In this document: one piece after another, positions 45,847 through 54,996 of the stretch | Numbering within the stretch: position 1 is the stretch's first letter | Layout of the letters: every line of letters begins with the position of its first letter | Assembly: GCF_001020205.1 (NCBI RefSeq) | Contig: NZ_CP011663.1 | Coordinates: forward strand, 4,030,001 to 4,094,000 | Direction: 5' to 3' | DNA: 64,000 nucleotides | Source: Clostridium sporogenes | Lineage (GTDB): Bacteria; Bacillota; Clostridia; Clostridiales; Clostridiaceae | Notes under the pieces: model-generated | Database searches by the model: none | Told to the model about the DNA's origin: nothing | Seen by the model: the letters and a program-made list of their open reading frames with translations, nothing else | Program-made: the position numbers and the translations under genes

Positions 45847-46384
45847 CCCCTTGTTTTCATAAATTAATTACGTAATTTATACCTCATGATTAGTTTTTAA
45901 TATTTATGATTTAGTAATTTTTTTCTCAACATATGTTTAAGCAATATTTATGCCAACATGCATAATTATGTAGATTCCTGTATTTTAGCCAAATATATAA
46001 TAAAAGATAGAATTAATATGTTAAAAATTCAACACGTTTTTTACAATATATAGGTTATATACTTTTTTGTACCAATTGTTGTATAATGCTTAACAAAGTA
46101 TATATCATTTTCTGACACAGCTGTTAAGTTTTTAAAAATTTTAACTATTCATAAAATTAGCTTATACCCTAGTTTTATTGCTATAAATATACATTATAAC
46201 AAATTTATATTTTATTAAGCTTTTAATTTTTTTTATTATTTTACTAATTTTATATTAAAAATCACCTTCTATTAATTGTTATTTTTTTATCATTTGTTAT
46301 CTAAAATTGGAAAGAAAATGTTTGCAGAAAAAATTATTTAAATATAAAATGGTTAGTATAATATACTATAATTTATATTAGGAG
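45847..46384. other. 538-bp divergent regulatory region between prdC and yjjI
   Basis: No gene. It contains a sigma-54 promoter facing prdC at 45940-45955. Farther upstream of that promoter, TATACTTT (about 46057) and AAAGTATA (about 46096) form an 8-bp inverted repeat with about 30 bases between, at a distance suitable for an enhancer-binding activator such as PrdR; this is untested. No convincing hexamer pair at standard spacing was found for yjjI. Confidence 0.6.
45940..45955 (-). promoter_or_regulatory. sigma-54 promoter of the prd operon
   Basis: Minus strand TGGCATAAATATTGCT: TGGCA with GG at -24 and TTGC with GC at -12, at the exact consensus spacing (TGGCAC-N5-TTGCW). It would start RNA about 90 bases before the prdC start. 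Known biology: PrdR, the proline-responsive activator of prd genes in C. difficile, is a sigma-54 activator. Confidence 0.8.
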
Positions 46385-47890
46385 ATGAGAGTTTTGAATA
46401 ACATTTTAGATATAATAAAAAATAAGACTTTAACTTATGAACAAAAAGTTTTATCTCTTGCTCGTGAAGCTGAAAATTCATTAGATGTACTTAACCTTTC
46501 TTCGGATATACAAAATTTAAGAAATGAAGGTATTATGTGTGATTTAAATGAAGGTGATGCACCTTATAGACCTAGATATATTTGTCCTGATTATGAGAAA
46601 TTTATGAAACAAGGTAGTGAATTTCTTAAGTTAAATCCTCCAAAGGATATTTGGGAAGCTACAAATAACTTACTTATATTATATAAACACGTTCCTTCTA
46701 TAACATCTATGCCTGTTTATATAGGAAATATTGATACTCTTTTAGATCCTTTTATAGAAGATGAATTAGAAGCTTATAAAGCAATAAAATTATTTTTACT
46801 TCATATAGATAGAACTATAACAGATTCTTTTTGCCATGCTAATATAGGTCCTAAAGAGACTAGGGCTGGAAGACTTATATTAAAAGCACAAAGAGAACTT
46901 CAAACTGCTATACCAAACATAACTTTAAAATATGGAAAAGAAACTTCAAATGAGTTTGCTATTGACTCTATAAATACAGCTTTAATTACAGCTAAACCTA
47001 GTTTTGCAAATCATGAAATCTTTTCAAAGGACTTTCCTTATAACAATTATGGTATAGCTAGTTGTTATAATGGCTTATATATAGGTGGTGGTAGCTTTAC
47101 CCTTGTAAGACTAAACCTTTATGCTGCTGCTAAAAAAGCTTCATCTATAGAAGATTTCTTAGATAATGTTTTACCTGATGTTATGACAAAAATGAGTAAT
47201 TATATAGATAAAAGAATAAATTTTATAGTAAATGAAAGTAACTTTTTCGAAAGTAGCTTTTTAGTAAGAGAAAAATTAATACACAAAGATAGATTTACAG
47301 CTATGTTTGGTATGTTTGGATTAGCTGAATGCGTTAATCATTTATTAAAAGCTAGTGAGCTAAAAGATAGATTTGGTCATAGTGAGAAAGCTAACAAACT
47401 AGGTATAAAAATAATAGAAGAAATGTACAACATAGTAAACAGTAATGTAAATGAATATTGTTCAGCTACAGATGGTCACTTTTTACTACATGCTCAAGTA
47501 GGTATAGAAACAGATAAAGGAACAAGTCCTGGTTGCAGAATACCTATTGGTGAAGAACCTAATTTACCTACTCATTTACTTCAAAGTGCTAAATTCCATA
47601 AATATTTTCCATCTGGTATAGGTGATATATTCCCATTTGAAGTTACTGCAAAGAAGAATCCTGAGTCTATATTAGATATAATAAATGGAGCTTTTAATGA
47701 AGGAATGAGATATTTCTCCTTTTACTCTTCAGATAGCGATGTAATTAGAATAACAGGTTATCTTGTTAAATTATCTGATATTAAAAAATTAGATAAAGGT
47801 GAGCAAGTTCTTCAAGACACAGTAGCTTTAGGTTTAGGGGCAGTTAAAAATTCTAGAATCCTAGAAAGAAAGGTAAGAGATGATGCTTAG
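46385..47890 (+). CDS. yjjI: YjjI-family glycyl radical enzyme
   Basis: 501 residues. Conserved YjjI segments HANIGPKETRAGRLILKAQ and DGHFLLHAQVGIETDKG, and a C-terminal glycyl-radical-type motif RITGYLVKLSD near residue 460. The reaction catalysed by YjjI is unknown to me. It overlaps its activase gene by 11 bases. SD AGGAGATGAG precedes a TTG/ATG start region; the start used (16 bases past a TATAAT-rich stretch) fits the SD. Divergent from the proline reductase operon. Confidence 0.9.
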   Translation: MRVLNNILDIIKNKTLTYEQKVLSLAREAENSLDVLNLSSDIQNLRNEGIMCDLNEGDAPYRPRYICPDYEKFMKQGSEFLKLNPPKDIWEATNNLLILYKHVPSITSMPVYIGNIDTLLDPFIEDELEAYKAIKLFLLHIDRTITDSFCHANIGPKETRAGRLILKAQRELQTAIPNITLKYGKETSNEFAIDSINTALITAKPSFANHEIFSKDFPYNNYGIASCYNGLYIGGGSFTLVRLNLYAAAKKASSIEDFLDNVLPDVMTKMSNYIDKRINFIVNESNFFESSFLVREKLIHKDRFTAMFGMFGLAECVNHLLKASELKDRFGHSEKANKLGIKIIEEMYNIVNSNVNEYCSATDGHFLLHAQVGIETDKGTSPGCRIPIGEEPNLPTHLLQSAKFHKYFPSGIGDIFPFEVTAKKNPESILDIINGAFNEGMRYFSFYSSDSDVIRITGYLVKLSDIKKLDKGEQVLQDTVALGLGAVKNSRILERKVRDDA

Positions 47891-48719
47891 AGGATTAGTT
47901 AATAAAATAATCCCTTTTAGTTCTGTAGATGGTCCTGGAAACAGGACCGCTATATTTTTTCAGGGATGTAATTTTGATTGTAAATATTGCCATAACCCTG
48001 AAACTATAAATACCTGCAAAGCTTGTGGAACCTGTGCCTTTGTCTGTCCTTATGGTGCTGTAGAATTTTTAGGTGATTCTGTAAAATGGGATGAAAATAA
48101 ATGTAAAAACTGCGGTCTATGCCTAGAAAAATGTAAAAATAATTGTGGTCCAAGAAATAAATATATGAGTGTTGGGGAAATTATAAAAGAAATATTAAAA
48201 ACGAAACCTTTTATATCCGGTATCACTGTATCTGGGGGAGAATGTACTCTTCAAAAAGATTTTTTAATAGACTTATTCGAAAAAATTAAACTTTTGGGTC
48301 TTACCATTTTTATAGATACTAATGGTTCTTTAGATTTTTCTAAAAATCCTAAACTTACAGAGTTAATGGATATGGCTATGGTTGATGTAAAATCCTTTGA
48401 TAATGAAGAACATAAAATGCTTACAAAACGGAATAATGATATAGTACTTAAAAATGTTAGATATTTAGCTAGCATAAATAAATTATATGAAATAAGAACT
48501 GTTATAGTTCCAGACCTTCTAGATAATAAAAATAACGTATTTGAAATAAGTAAACTTATAGCCTCTTTAAATCCTAATATAAGATATAAACTTATAAAGT
48601 ATAGACCTATGGGGATCAGAAAAGAAAAAATAGAATCAAAAATACCAACAAATGAATATATGGAAAATCTTAAAAATATGGCATTAAAAAATGGTTGTAA
48701 AAATATAATAATATTATAA
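47880..48719 (+). CDS. yjjW: YjjW-family glycyl radical enzyme activase
   Basis: 279 residues. Radical SAM cluster motif CNFDCKYCHNPE near residue 30, interrupted by an inserted double ferredoxin (CKACGTCAFVCP and CKNCGLCLEKC), then GGECTLQKDFL as in PflA-type activases. It generates the glycyl radical on YjjI using SAM. Start overlaps the end of yjjI; two adjacent ATG codons are both possible starts. Confidence 0.93.
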   Translation: MMLRGLVNKIIPFSSVDGPGNRTAIFFQGCNFDCKYCHNPETINTCKACGTCAFVCPYGAVEFLGDSVKWDENKCKNCGLCLEKCKNNCGPRNKYMSVGEIIKEILKTKPFISGITVSGGECTLQKDFLIDLFEKIKLLGLTIFIDTNGSLDFSKNPKLTELMDMAMVDVKSFDNEEHKMLTKRNNDIVLKNVRYLASINKLYEIRTVIVPDLLDNKNNVFEISKLIASLNPNIRYKLIKYRPMGIRKEKIESKIPTNEYMENLKNMALKNGCKNIIIL

Positions 48720-48739
48720 ACTTACATAGCATAAATTTA

Positions 48740-48768
48740 TTGACAAACATTCTTTGCTAAAGTAGAAT
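48740..48768 (+). promoter_or_regulatory. sigma-A promoter of the hyd leader
   Basis: TTGACA (48740-48745), 17-base spacer, TAGAAT (48763-48768). Perfect -35, 5 of 6 at -10, ideal spacing. Confidence 0.8.
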
Positions 48769-48919
48769 TAAATCAAATTTAGTTCAAATAATTAGAGAAG
48801 TTTCTTTAATTATTTGTTCTTTAAAATATACGTTACCTAACAGTGAAGATTAATCTAATCTGAAAGGAAAGTTATATAGTTAAAATTGAGGTATTTTATA
48901 CCTTTTGTTTTGGTACTTT

Positions 48920-48945
48920 AACTTTCCCTTTGGGAAAGTTTTTTT
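48920..48945 (+). terminator. conditional terminator in the hyd leader
   Basis: AACTTTCCC, loop TTT, GGGAAAGTT: 9-bp perfect stem followed directly by a T run. Its left arm can pair instead with GGAAAGTTA 46 bases upstream. Confidence 0.88.
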
Positions 48946-49056
48946 ATATTGTAAACCTAATTTCTAATAAATGTTTATATTTAATATATACTTTTATTAC
49001 TAACTATTCTCAATAAAATAATTATAAAATTTATTATTTGCAATAGGAGGTATATT

Positions 49057-49308
49057 ATGAGGAAAATAGCTGTTATTAGCGCTATCTTAGAAGATCCTAA
49101 AAATTGTCAACAAAAATTCAATGAAATAATAGCTGATTTTAAAGGTATTGTAAAAGGTAGAATGGGTATACCCTTTGAAGAAGAAGGGGTATCTGTAATC
49201 TCCATTACTGTAACTGGAACACTAGATCAAATTAATAGTCTCACAGGTAAACTAGGAAATATAGAAAATATATATGTAAAAACATCCATATCTAAGAAAG
49301 AGATATAA
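49057..49308 (+). CDS. TM1266-family iron-only hydrogenase system regulator-like protein
   Basis: 83 residues with an ACT-domain-like pattern (RKIAVISAILEDPKN, GMGIPFEEEGVSVISITVTG). This small family occurs with hydEFG maturation genes and is presumed regulatory. No DNA-binding domain, so a ligand-binding or protein-binding role is more likely. SD AGGAGG precedes ATG. First gene after the leader; HydE starts two bases after its stop. Confidence 0.88.
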   Translation: MRKIAVISAILEDPKNCQQKFNEIIADFKGIVKGRMGIPFEEEGVSVISITVTGTLDQINSLTGKLGNIENIYVKTSISKKEI

Positions 49309-49310
49309 AT

Positions 49311-50369
49311 ATGAAAAAACTATTAAAAGAAATTATTGATGAACTATATAAAAAAAACAATACCTCAGGTGAAAAACTTTTATATTTGATCAACAATATT
49401 GATAAAGATAGTAAAAAATATCTAACGTCTAAAGCTTATGAAACTAGATTAAAATACTATGCTAACAAAGTTTATTTAAGAGGACTAATAGAATTCACAA
49501 ACTATTGTAAAAATAGTTGTCTATATTGTGGTATATCCTATAGAAATAATAATGCTCAAAGATATAGACTGTCTAAAGAAGAAATACTAAATTGTTGCAA
49601 AAAAGGATATTCTTTAGGTTATAGAACTTTTGTACTTCAAGGTGGAGAAGATCCTTACTATACAGATGATAAAATTATTAACATTATAAAATCTATAAAA
49701 AACTTATTCCCAGACTGTGCTATAACATTATCTATTGGTGAAAAAAGTTACGAAACATATAAAAAATTTTATGAAGCAGGAGCAGATAGATATTTACTAA
49801 GGCATGAAACTGCTTCCAAAAACTTATATGAAAAGCTTCATCCTGATATGAGTTTTGAAAACAGACGCTTATGTTTAAAAAACTTAAAAAAAATAGGCTA
49901 TCAAGTTGGTGCTGGTTTCATGATAGGGCTACCTAATCAAACAAATGAAGACTATGTAAATGACTTAATATTTTTGAAAGAATTAAAACCTCATATGGTT
50001 GGTATAGGTCCTTTTATTCCTCATAAAGATACTGTACTTAAAAATCAATCTGCTGGAACATTAGAAGATACTACTACTTTATTAGCTTTTATAAGGTTAC
50101 TTTTACCTGAGGTTTTATTACCAGCAACTACAGCTTTAGGCACAATAAATCCTATAGGCCGTGAAGAAGGCTTAAAATCGGGAGCTAATGTAGTTATGCC
50201 AAATCTTTCTCCTACTAACGTTAGAAACAAATATATGCTATATGATAATAAAATTTGTACTGGTGATGAGGCTGCAGAATGCAGAAAGTGCATAGAAAAT
50301 AGAATTAATAGTGCTGGTTTTTCTCTAGATTTAACTAGAGGAGATAATATTTTATGGAGGCGAATATAA
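49311..50369 (+). CDS. hydE: [FeFe] hydrogenase maturase HydE
   Basis: 352 residues. Radical SAM motif CKNSCLYCG near residue 64 (C-x3-C-x2-C), GGEDPYYTDD and GFMIGLPNQTNED typical of HydE; BATS domain at the C-terminus. HydE takes part in building the dithiomethylamine-bridged diiron centre. The frame flows into hydG with no gap (stop at 50369, next start at 50370). Confidence 0.95.
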   Translation: MKKLLKEIIDELYKKNNTSGEKLLYLINNIDKDSKKYLTSKAYETRLKYYANKVYLRGLIEFTNYCKNSCLYCGISYRNNNAQRYRLSKEEILNCCKKGYSLGYRTFVLQGGEDPYYTDDKIINIIKSIKNLFPDCAITLSIGEKSYETYKKFYEAGADRYLLRHETASKNLYEKLHPDMSFENRRLCLKNLKKIGYQVGAGFMIGLPNQTNEDYVNDLIFLKELKPHMVGIGPFIPHKDTVLKNQSAGTLEDTTTLLAFIRLLLPEVLLPATTALGTINPIGREEGLKSGANVVMPNLSPTNVRNKYMLYDNKICTGDEAAECRKCIENRINSAGFSLDLTRGDNILWRRI

Positions 50370-51746
50370 ATGTTTATAAATCATGATTATATAGAAAATT
50401 TATTAAAAGAAGCTGAAAGTTCTACAAATGAAGATATAGAAAAGGTTTTAGATAAAGCCTGTAGTAATGAGAAGTTAACTCATAAAGATATAGCTATACT
50501 TCTCCAAATAAAAGACAAAAAATTATTATCTAAAATGTTTAAAATCGCTGGAAACATAAAAAAATCTATATATGGTAATAGAATTGTTTTATTTGCTCCT
50601 CTATATATTAGTGACTACTGCGTCAATAATTGTGTATATTGTGGTTATAAAAGCTGTAATAGCTTTGAAAGAAGAAAGTTAACCCAAGAAGAAATTAGAA
50701 CTGAAGTTAAAATTCTTGAAAAAATGGGACATAAACGATTAGCTTTAGAAGCTGGAGAAGATCCTGTAAACTGTGATATAAATTATATATTAGAAAGTAT
50801 AAAAACTATATATGATACGCAAAATGAAAATGGAAATATAAGAAGAATAAACGTTAACATCGCAGCTACTACTGTTGAAAATTATAAAAAATTAAAAGGA
50901 GCTAATATAGGAACTTATATATTATTTCAAGAAACTTATCATAAACCTACCTATGAAAAAATGCACCCTAATTGCTTAAAAGATAGCTATGAATATCATC
51001 TAACTTCATTTGATAGAGCAATGGAAGGTGGCATAGATGATGTAGGTGCTGGAGTTCTCTTTGGTTTATCTAACTATAAATTTGAAGTTTTAGGATTGAT
51101 GCTTCATAATCAACATCTAGAAGAAAAATATGGCGTAGGATTCCATACTATCTCAGTCCCTAGACTAAAAAAAGCTGAAGGAATGAACCTTAAAATGTTT
51201 CCGCATTTAGTAGATGATGAAACTTTTAAACAAATAGTAGCTATACTAAGAATAGCTGTACCTTTCACTGGTATAATATTATCCACAAGAGAAAGTGCAG
51301 AAATGAGAAAAGAAGTGATTGAATATGGTGTTTCTCAAGTAAGTGCTGGTTCTTGTGCTGGAGTTGGTGGCTACAAAGAAAGAGAAGAAGGAAAAAATAC
51401 TAACCAATTTATCATTGCAGATCATAGAAGTCATTTAGATGTTTTAAAAGAATTGATTGAAGATGGTCATATTCCAAGTTATTGTACAGGTTGTTATAGA
51501 AAAGGTAGAACTGGTGATAGATTTATGAGCCTTGCTAAATCTGGAAATATTCAATATGTATGTCAACCTAATGCTATAATGACTTTAATGGAATTTCTAT
51601 TAGATTATGGTGATGCTGAGCTAAAGGAAAAAGGTGAAAAACTAATAAAAGAAGAAATAAATAAAATAGAAAGAGAAGATATTAAAAATACAGTTATTAA
51701 AAATATAGAAAGAATAAAAAATGGTGAACGAGACTTATTTTTTTAG
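50370..51746 (+). CDS. hydG: [FeFe] hydrogenase maturase HydG
   Basis: 458 residues. Radical SAM CVNNCVYCGY near residue 88, ThiH-like core (LALEAGEDPVNCD) and the C-terminal second-cluster motif YCTGCYRKGRTGDRFM near residue 380. HydG splits tyrosine to make CO and CN ligands. Immediately after hydE, before hydF. Full length. Confidence 0.96.
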   Translation: MFINHDYIENLLKEAESSTNEDIEKVLDKACSNEKLTHKDIAILLQIKDKKLLSKMFKIAGNIKKSIYGNRIVLFAPLYISDYCVNNCVYCGYKSCNSFERRKLTQEEIRTEVKILEKMGHKRLALEAGEDPVNCDINYILESIKTIYDTQNENGNIRRINVNIAATTVENYKKLKGANIGTYILFQETYHKPTYEKMHPNCLKDSYEYHLTSFDRAMEGGIDDVGAGVLFGLSNYKFEVLGLMLHNQHLEEKYGVGFHTISVPRLKKAEGMNLKMFPHLVDDETFKQIVAILRIAVPFTGIILSTRESAEMRKEVIEYGVSQVSAGSCAGVGGYKEREEGKNTNQFIIADHRSHLDVLKELIEDGHIPSYCTGCYRKGRTGDRFMSLAKSGNIQYVCQPNAIMTLMEFLLDYGDAELKEKGEKLIKEEINKIEREDIKNTVIKNIERIKNGERDLFF

Positions 51747-51754
51747 GAGGATTT

Positions 51755-52948
51755 ATGAATACTACACCTAATGCCAATAGAATTCATGTAACTTTTATAG
51801 GTAAAACTAATTCTGGAAAGTCTTCTTTAATGAATGCACTAATAGGTCAAAATATATCTATTGTGTCGCCTATAGAAGGAACCACTACTGATCCTGTAAG
51901 TAAGGCTATGGAACTTATACCTTTAGGTCCAGTTTTATTTACAGATACTGCTGGATTAGAAGATAATACTGAACTGGGCAAAATAAGAATTGAAAAAACT
52001 TTAAATACTCTTTTAAAAACAGATTTTGCTGTATATGTTATGTCTGCTGAAGATATTGATATAAATTTATATGAAAAAACTATAAATAAATTTAAGGAAC
52101 AAAATATTCCTTATATAACCGTTATAAACAAAATGGATACTATAGAAAAAAATAAAATAGATAATATAAATAAAATAATAGAAAATCCTATATTGGTTTC
52201 ATCAAATGATATTAATAGTATCCTTACTTTAAAAGATTTAATAATAAAAAATTTAATTAAAACTAAAGAAGATGATACTATTATAGGTAATCTACTCCCA
52301 TACAATAGCAAAGTAATTATGGTAGTACCTATAGATTCTGAAGCTCCAAAAGGTAGATTAATATTGCCACAAGTACAATTAATAAGAGATTGTTTAGATC
52401 ATGGTATAAAAAGCTATGTAGTTAGGGATACAGAATTAAAATCTGCATTAGATGATATAAAAAATATAGATTTAGTTGTAACAGATTCACAAGCCTTTAA
52501 AAAAGTAGATAAGATTGTTCCTAAAAGCATAGGACTAACAAGCTTTTCTATTTTGTTTGCTAATTATAAAGGTGATTTGACAACTTTTGTAGAAGGAACT
52601 AAGGCTATAAATGCTTTAAATGAAGATTCTAAAATACTTATATCAGAAAGCTGTACACATAATTATTCTCATGAAGATATAGGCAGAATTAAAATACCAA
52701 ACATGATTAATTCACATGTGGATAAAAAATTAAACTATGAATTTAAAATGGGTGGAGATTTTCCACAGGATGTGGATAAATACGATTTAATAATTCATTG
52801 TGGAGCTTGCATGGTAAATAAAAAATCTATGGATTCAAAGCTCAAATTATGTAAAGAAAAAAATGTACCCATCACCAACTATGGTATACTAATCTCTTAT
52901 TTAACAGGTATATTAGATAAAAGTATAGAATTATTTAATATTAAATAA
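51755..52948 (+). CDS. hydF: [FeFe] hydrogenase maturation GTPase HydF
   Basis: 397 residues. GTPase domain with P-loop GKTNSGKSSLMNAL, G3 DTAGLED and G4 NKMD; C-terminal cluster-binding cysteines in SESCTHNYSHEDIGR and IHCGACMVN. HydF is the scaffold that receives and delivers the 2Fe subcluster. SD AGGAGG lies before ATG; last gene of the operon, followed by a terminator at 53044. The hydrogenase-like gene at 18191 could be one client; others lie outside the window. Confidence 0.96.
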   Translation: MNTTPNANRIHVTFIGKTNSGKSSLMNALIGQNISIVSPIEGTTTDPVSKAMELIPLGPVLFTDTAGLEDNTELGKIRIEKTLNTLLKTDFAVYVMSAEDIDINLYEKTINKFKEQNIPYITVINKMDTIEKNKIDNINKIIENPILVSSNDINSILTLKDLIIKNLIKTKEDDTIIGNLLPYNSKVIMVVPIDSEAPKGRLILPQVQLIRDCLDHGIKSYVVRDTELKSALDDIKNIDLVVTDSQAFKKVDKIVPKSIGLTSFSILFANYKGDLTTFVEGTKAINALNEDSKILISESCTHNYSHEDIGRIKIPNMINSHVDKKLNYEFKMGGDFPQDVDKYDLIIHCGACMVNKKSMDSKLKLCKEKNVPITNYGILISYLTGILDKSIELFNIK

Positions 52949-53323
52949 AATATAAGTTTACAAACACTATTAAATTTATATATAATAAACGATTCAAATA
53001 AAAAGTTGCTGTTTAAAATAGATTTAATTTTAATATAATGAATAAAAAAATACTAATAAACATATAAGTTTGTTTATTAGTATTTTTTTATTTCCAGTGT
53101 TAAAATTAAATTTACTTCATTTTGAATCAATCTTATTTTTATTTAAATTTTATATATAATTTTTAAATAAAGTTTATTAAAGAATTTTTGATTATAAATA
53201 ATTATAATAAGCTTTAAATAATAAATTAACTTATATTTAGTATGTTATGAGATTTGGAATAAAAACATATATGTCTTTTATTGATATAATAATATTATTA
53301 GACATTAAAAAGGGGATGGGACA
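52949..53323. other. AT-rich intergenic region after hydF
   Basis: Contains the hydF terminator at 53044-53089 and otherwise only A/T-rich sequence; TATAAT at about 53285 has no matched -35. Nothing else recognised. Confidence 0.5.
53044..53089. terminator. terminator after hydF
   Basis: AAAAAAATACTAATAAAC pairs with GTTTATTAGTATTTTTTT, 18 bp with a 10-base loop, T tract after. Confidence 0.85.
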
Positions 53324-54697
53324 TTGCTTATAGTAAGTATAATTTTAACATTAATTTTAACTGGAGTAGCTGGATATATTGGAAAGCTAAAAGTAAAAAC
53401 AGCCAAAGACTTTATAAATGCAGACAATAAATTAGGTATATTAGGAGTAACTAGCATGCTTATGGGGTCTATAATAGGAGGGGCTTCCACTGTAGGTACT
53501 GCACAAATGGCTTATAAACATGGTATATCTGCTATATGGTTTATATTAGGTTTATGTATTGCTAGTATTTTATTAGGACTTATATATTCAAACCAAGTTG
53601 GTAAGGATAATATGACTACACTACCTGAGATAATAGGAACTACTTATGGTTTAAAAGCAAGAACTAGTTCTAGTTTATTACTTTCTTTAGGTATGTTTAT
53701 TCATATAAGTGGTCAAGTATTAGCTTGTACTCCTCTTTTTACATCTATATTTAATATAAATGTAAAAATAACCTCTATAATAGTAATTTTTTTATTAGTT
53801 TTTTATATAATCTTCGGAGGTTTTTGGGGTAGTACTATGGTAGGTGCTGTTAAAACTGTACTTTTATATGGTACAAGTATAATATGTGGAATTATATTAA
53901 TCTTTTCATTAAATGGAACTACAGAAATTTTTAATTATTTTCCTAAAAATCCTTGGTTCAATATATTTAGTGATGGTATTTTTGAAGATTTAGCTTCAGG
54001 ATTTTCTACAGTACTTGGAATACTATCTACTCAGACCTACTTTCAATCTATTATGGCTGGTAGAAATCCAAAAACTTCTAAAATAAGTTCTTTTTTAGTA
54101 GCCTTTTTAATATTTCCAGTAGGTATTGTATGCACATTTATAGGAATGTACATGAGAATTCATTTTCCAAACATAAATCCAAATGAAGCTTTTCCTCTAT
54201 TTTTAATTAATTATCTTCACCCAATTTTAGGTGGAGTATCCATAGCTACAGTACTTATATCCTCCATAGCTACTGGTGCCGGATTGGCCTTAGGTATAGC
54301 TACTATGATGGTAAAAGATATTATACCAACTTTATCTAATAAAAAATTAGAAGATAAAAAACAAATTTTATATTTAAGAATATGTATTTTAATAATAGGT
54401 GTTTTAACTTTAGCAATAGTTATAAATAACACTGATTCCATGATATTAGATTGGGGATTCTTATCTATGATATTTAGAGCCACACCTATTTTTATACCAA
54501 TATTATGTGCATTATTTTTTAAAAACAAGATTAATAATAAAGCAGGATTTTATTGCGTATTAGTTGGTCCACTATCAAGTATTTTATGGATAATTACTGG
54601 ATTTAGTGGAATAACTTCTATATATATAGGTGTTACTATGAATATAATTACCATGGCTATAGCAAGTAAAAAATTTAATTCTATGGAAAAAATATAA
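53324..54697 (+). CDS. sodium/solute symporter family transporter
   Basis: 457 residues from TTG with SD GGGGATGGG. About 12-13 membrane helices with SSF hallmarks: GSIIGGASTVGTAQMAY in the first broken helix, and a LeuT-fold pattern. Substrate cannot be told; the nearest families include proline, pantothenate and nucleoside symporters. A proline transporter would fit the proline reductase in this window, but PutP-specific residues were not checked. Confidence 0.85.
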   Translation: MLIVSIILTLILTGVAGYIGKLKVKTAKDFINADNKLGILGVTSMLMGSIIGGASTVGTAQMAYKHGISAIWFILGLCIASILLGLIYSNQVGKDNMTTLPEIIGTTYGLKARTSSSLLLSLGMFIHISGQVLACTPLFTSIFNINVKITSIIVIFLLVFYIIFGGFWGSTMVGAVKTVLLYGTSIICGIILIFSLNGTTEIFNYFPKNPWFNIFSDGIFEDLASGFSTVLGILSTQTYFQSIMAGRNPKTSKISSFLVAFLIFPVGIVCTFIGMYMRIHFPNINPNEAFPLFLINYLHPILGGVSIATVLISSIATGAGLALGIATMMVKDIIPTLSNKKLEDKKQILYLRICILIIGVLTLAIVINNTDSMILDWGFLSMIFRATPIFIPILCALFFKNKINNKAGFYCVLVGPLSSILWIITGFSGITSIYIGVTMNIITMAIASKKFNSMEKI

Positions 54698-54770
54698 ATT
54701 TTATTTTGTACTGTATTAAAAAACCTCTTTTGATTAAAGATAATACTATATTAATTAAAGGAGGTTCAGT

Positions 54771-54872
54771 ATGGCTAAAAAAGGAATGAAAAGGCCTTCT
54801 CAAGAGGAAAATAATAAGGGTCAAACAAAAAAAAGAAAAAACACTCCACCTTCTGTACCAGAAGTAAAATAA
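54771..54872 (+). CDS. 33-residue basic protein, unknown
   Basis: Begins MAKKGMKRPSQEE, ends PPSVPEVK; lysine-rich, no hydrophobic segment. The SD AAAGGAGG lies 7 bases before ATG, among the best in the window, which supports a real gene. It sits alone between the symporter and the glycosyltransferase and is followed by a weak stem (AAGTTT / AAACTTT type). I recognise no family. Confidence 0.65.
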   Translation: MAKKGMKRPSQEENNKGQTKKRKNTPPSVPEVK

Positions 54873-54996
54873 TTTTTAGAGTATAAAGTTTTAAACTTTA
54901 TGCTCTTTATTTTATTATATATTAATGGTAACATATTGTAGAATATACACCTATTTTGGCATATTTCAAATTAATATTAATCCTAGGAGGATTTCC

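Larger units (their letters stand above)
48720..49056 (+). promoter_or_regulatory. attenuator-like leader of the hyd maturation operon
   Basis: A 337-base region with no ORF. From about base 48775 (predicted +1) the RNA could form: hairpin CAAATAATTA / TAATTATTTG (48785-48815 region), AGATTA / TAATCT (about 48847-48861), AGGTAT / ATACCT (48889-48903), a long-range stem 48866-48874 (GGAAAGTTA) with 48919-48927 (TAACTTTCC), and the terminator 48920-48945. The last two share bases and cannot coexist, as in riboswitches and other attenuators. I match it to no known riboswitch class. An alternative is a small RNA of about 170 bases ending at the terminator. Confidence 0.65.

Noticed and set aside
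46310..46345. Second sigma-54 promoter before yjjI
   Set aside because: TGGAAAG and TTTGCA are present but the GG-GC distance is three bases too long.
48775..48950. T-box leader before the hyd operon
   Set aside because: No AGGGTGG-type T-box sequence and no aminoacyl-tRNA synthetase or amino-acid gene follows.
54925..54996. Longer start for the glycosyltransferase
   Set aside because: No SD and non-family residues; ATG at 54997 has CTAGGAGG at the right distance.
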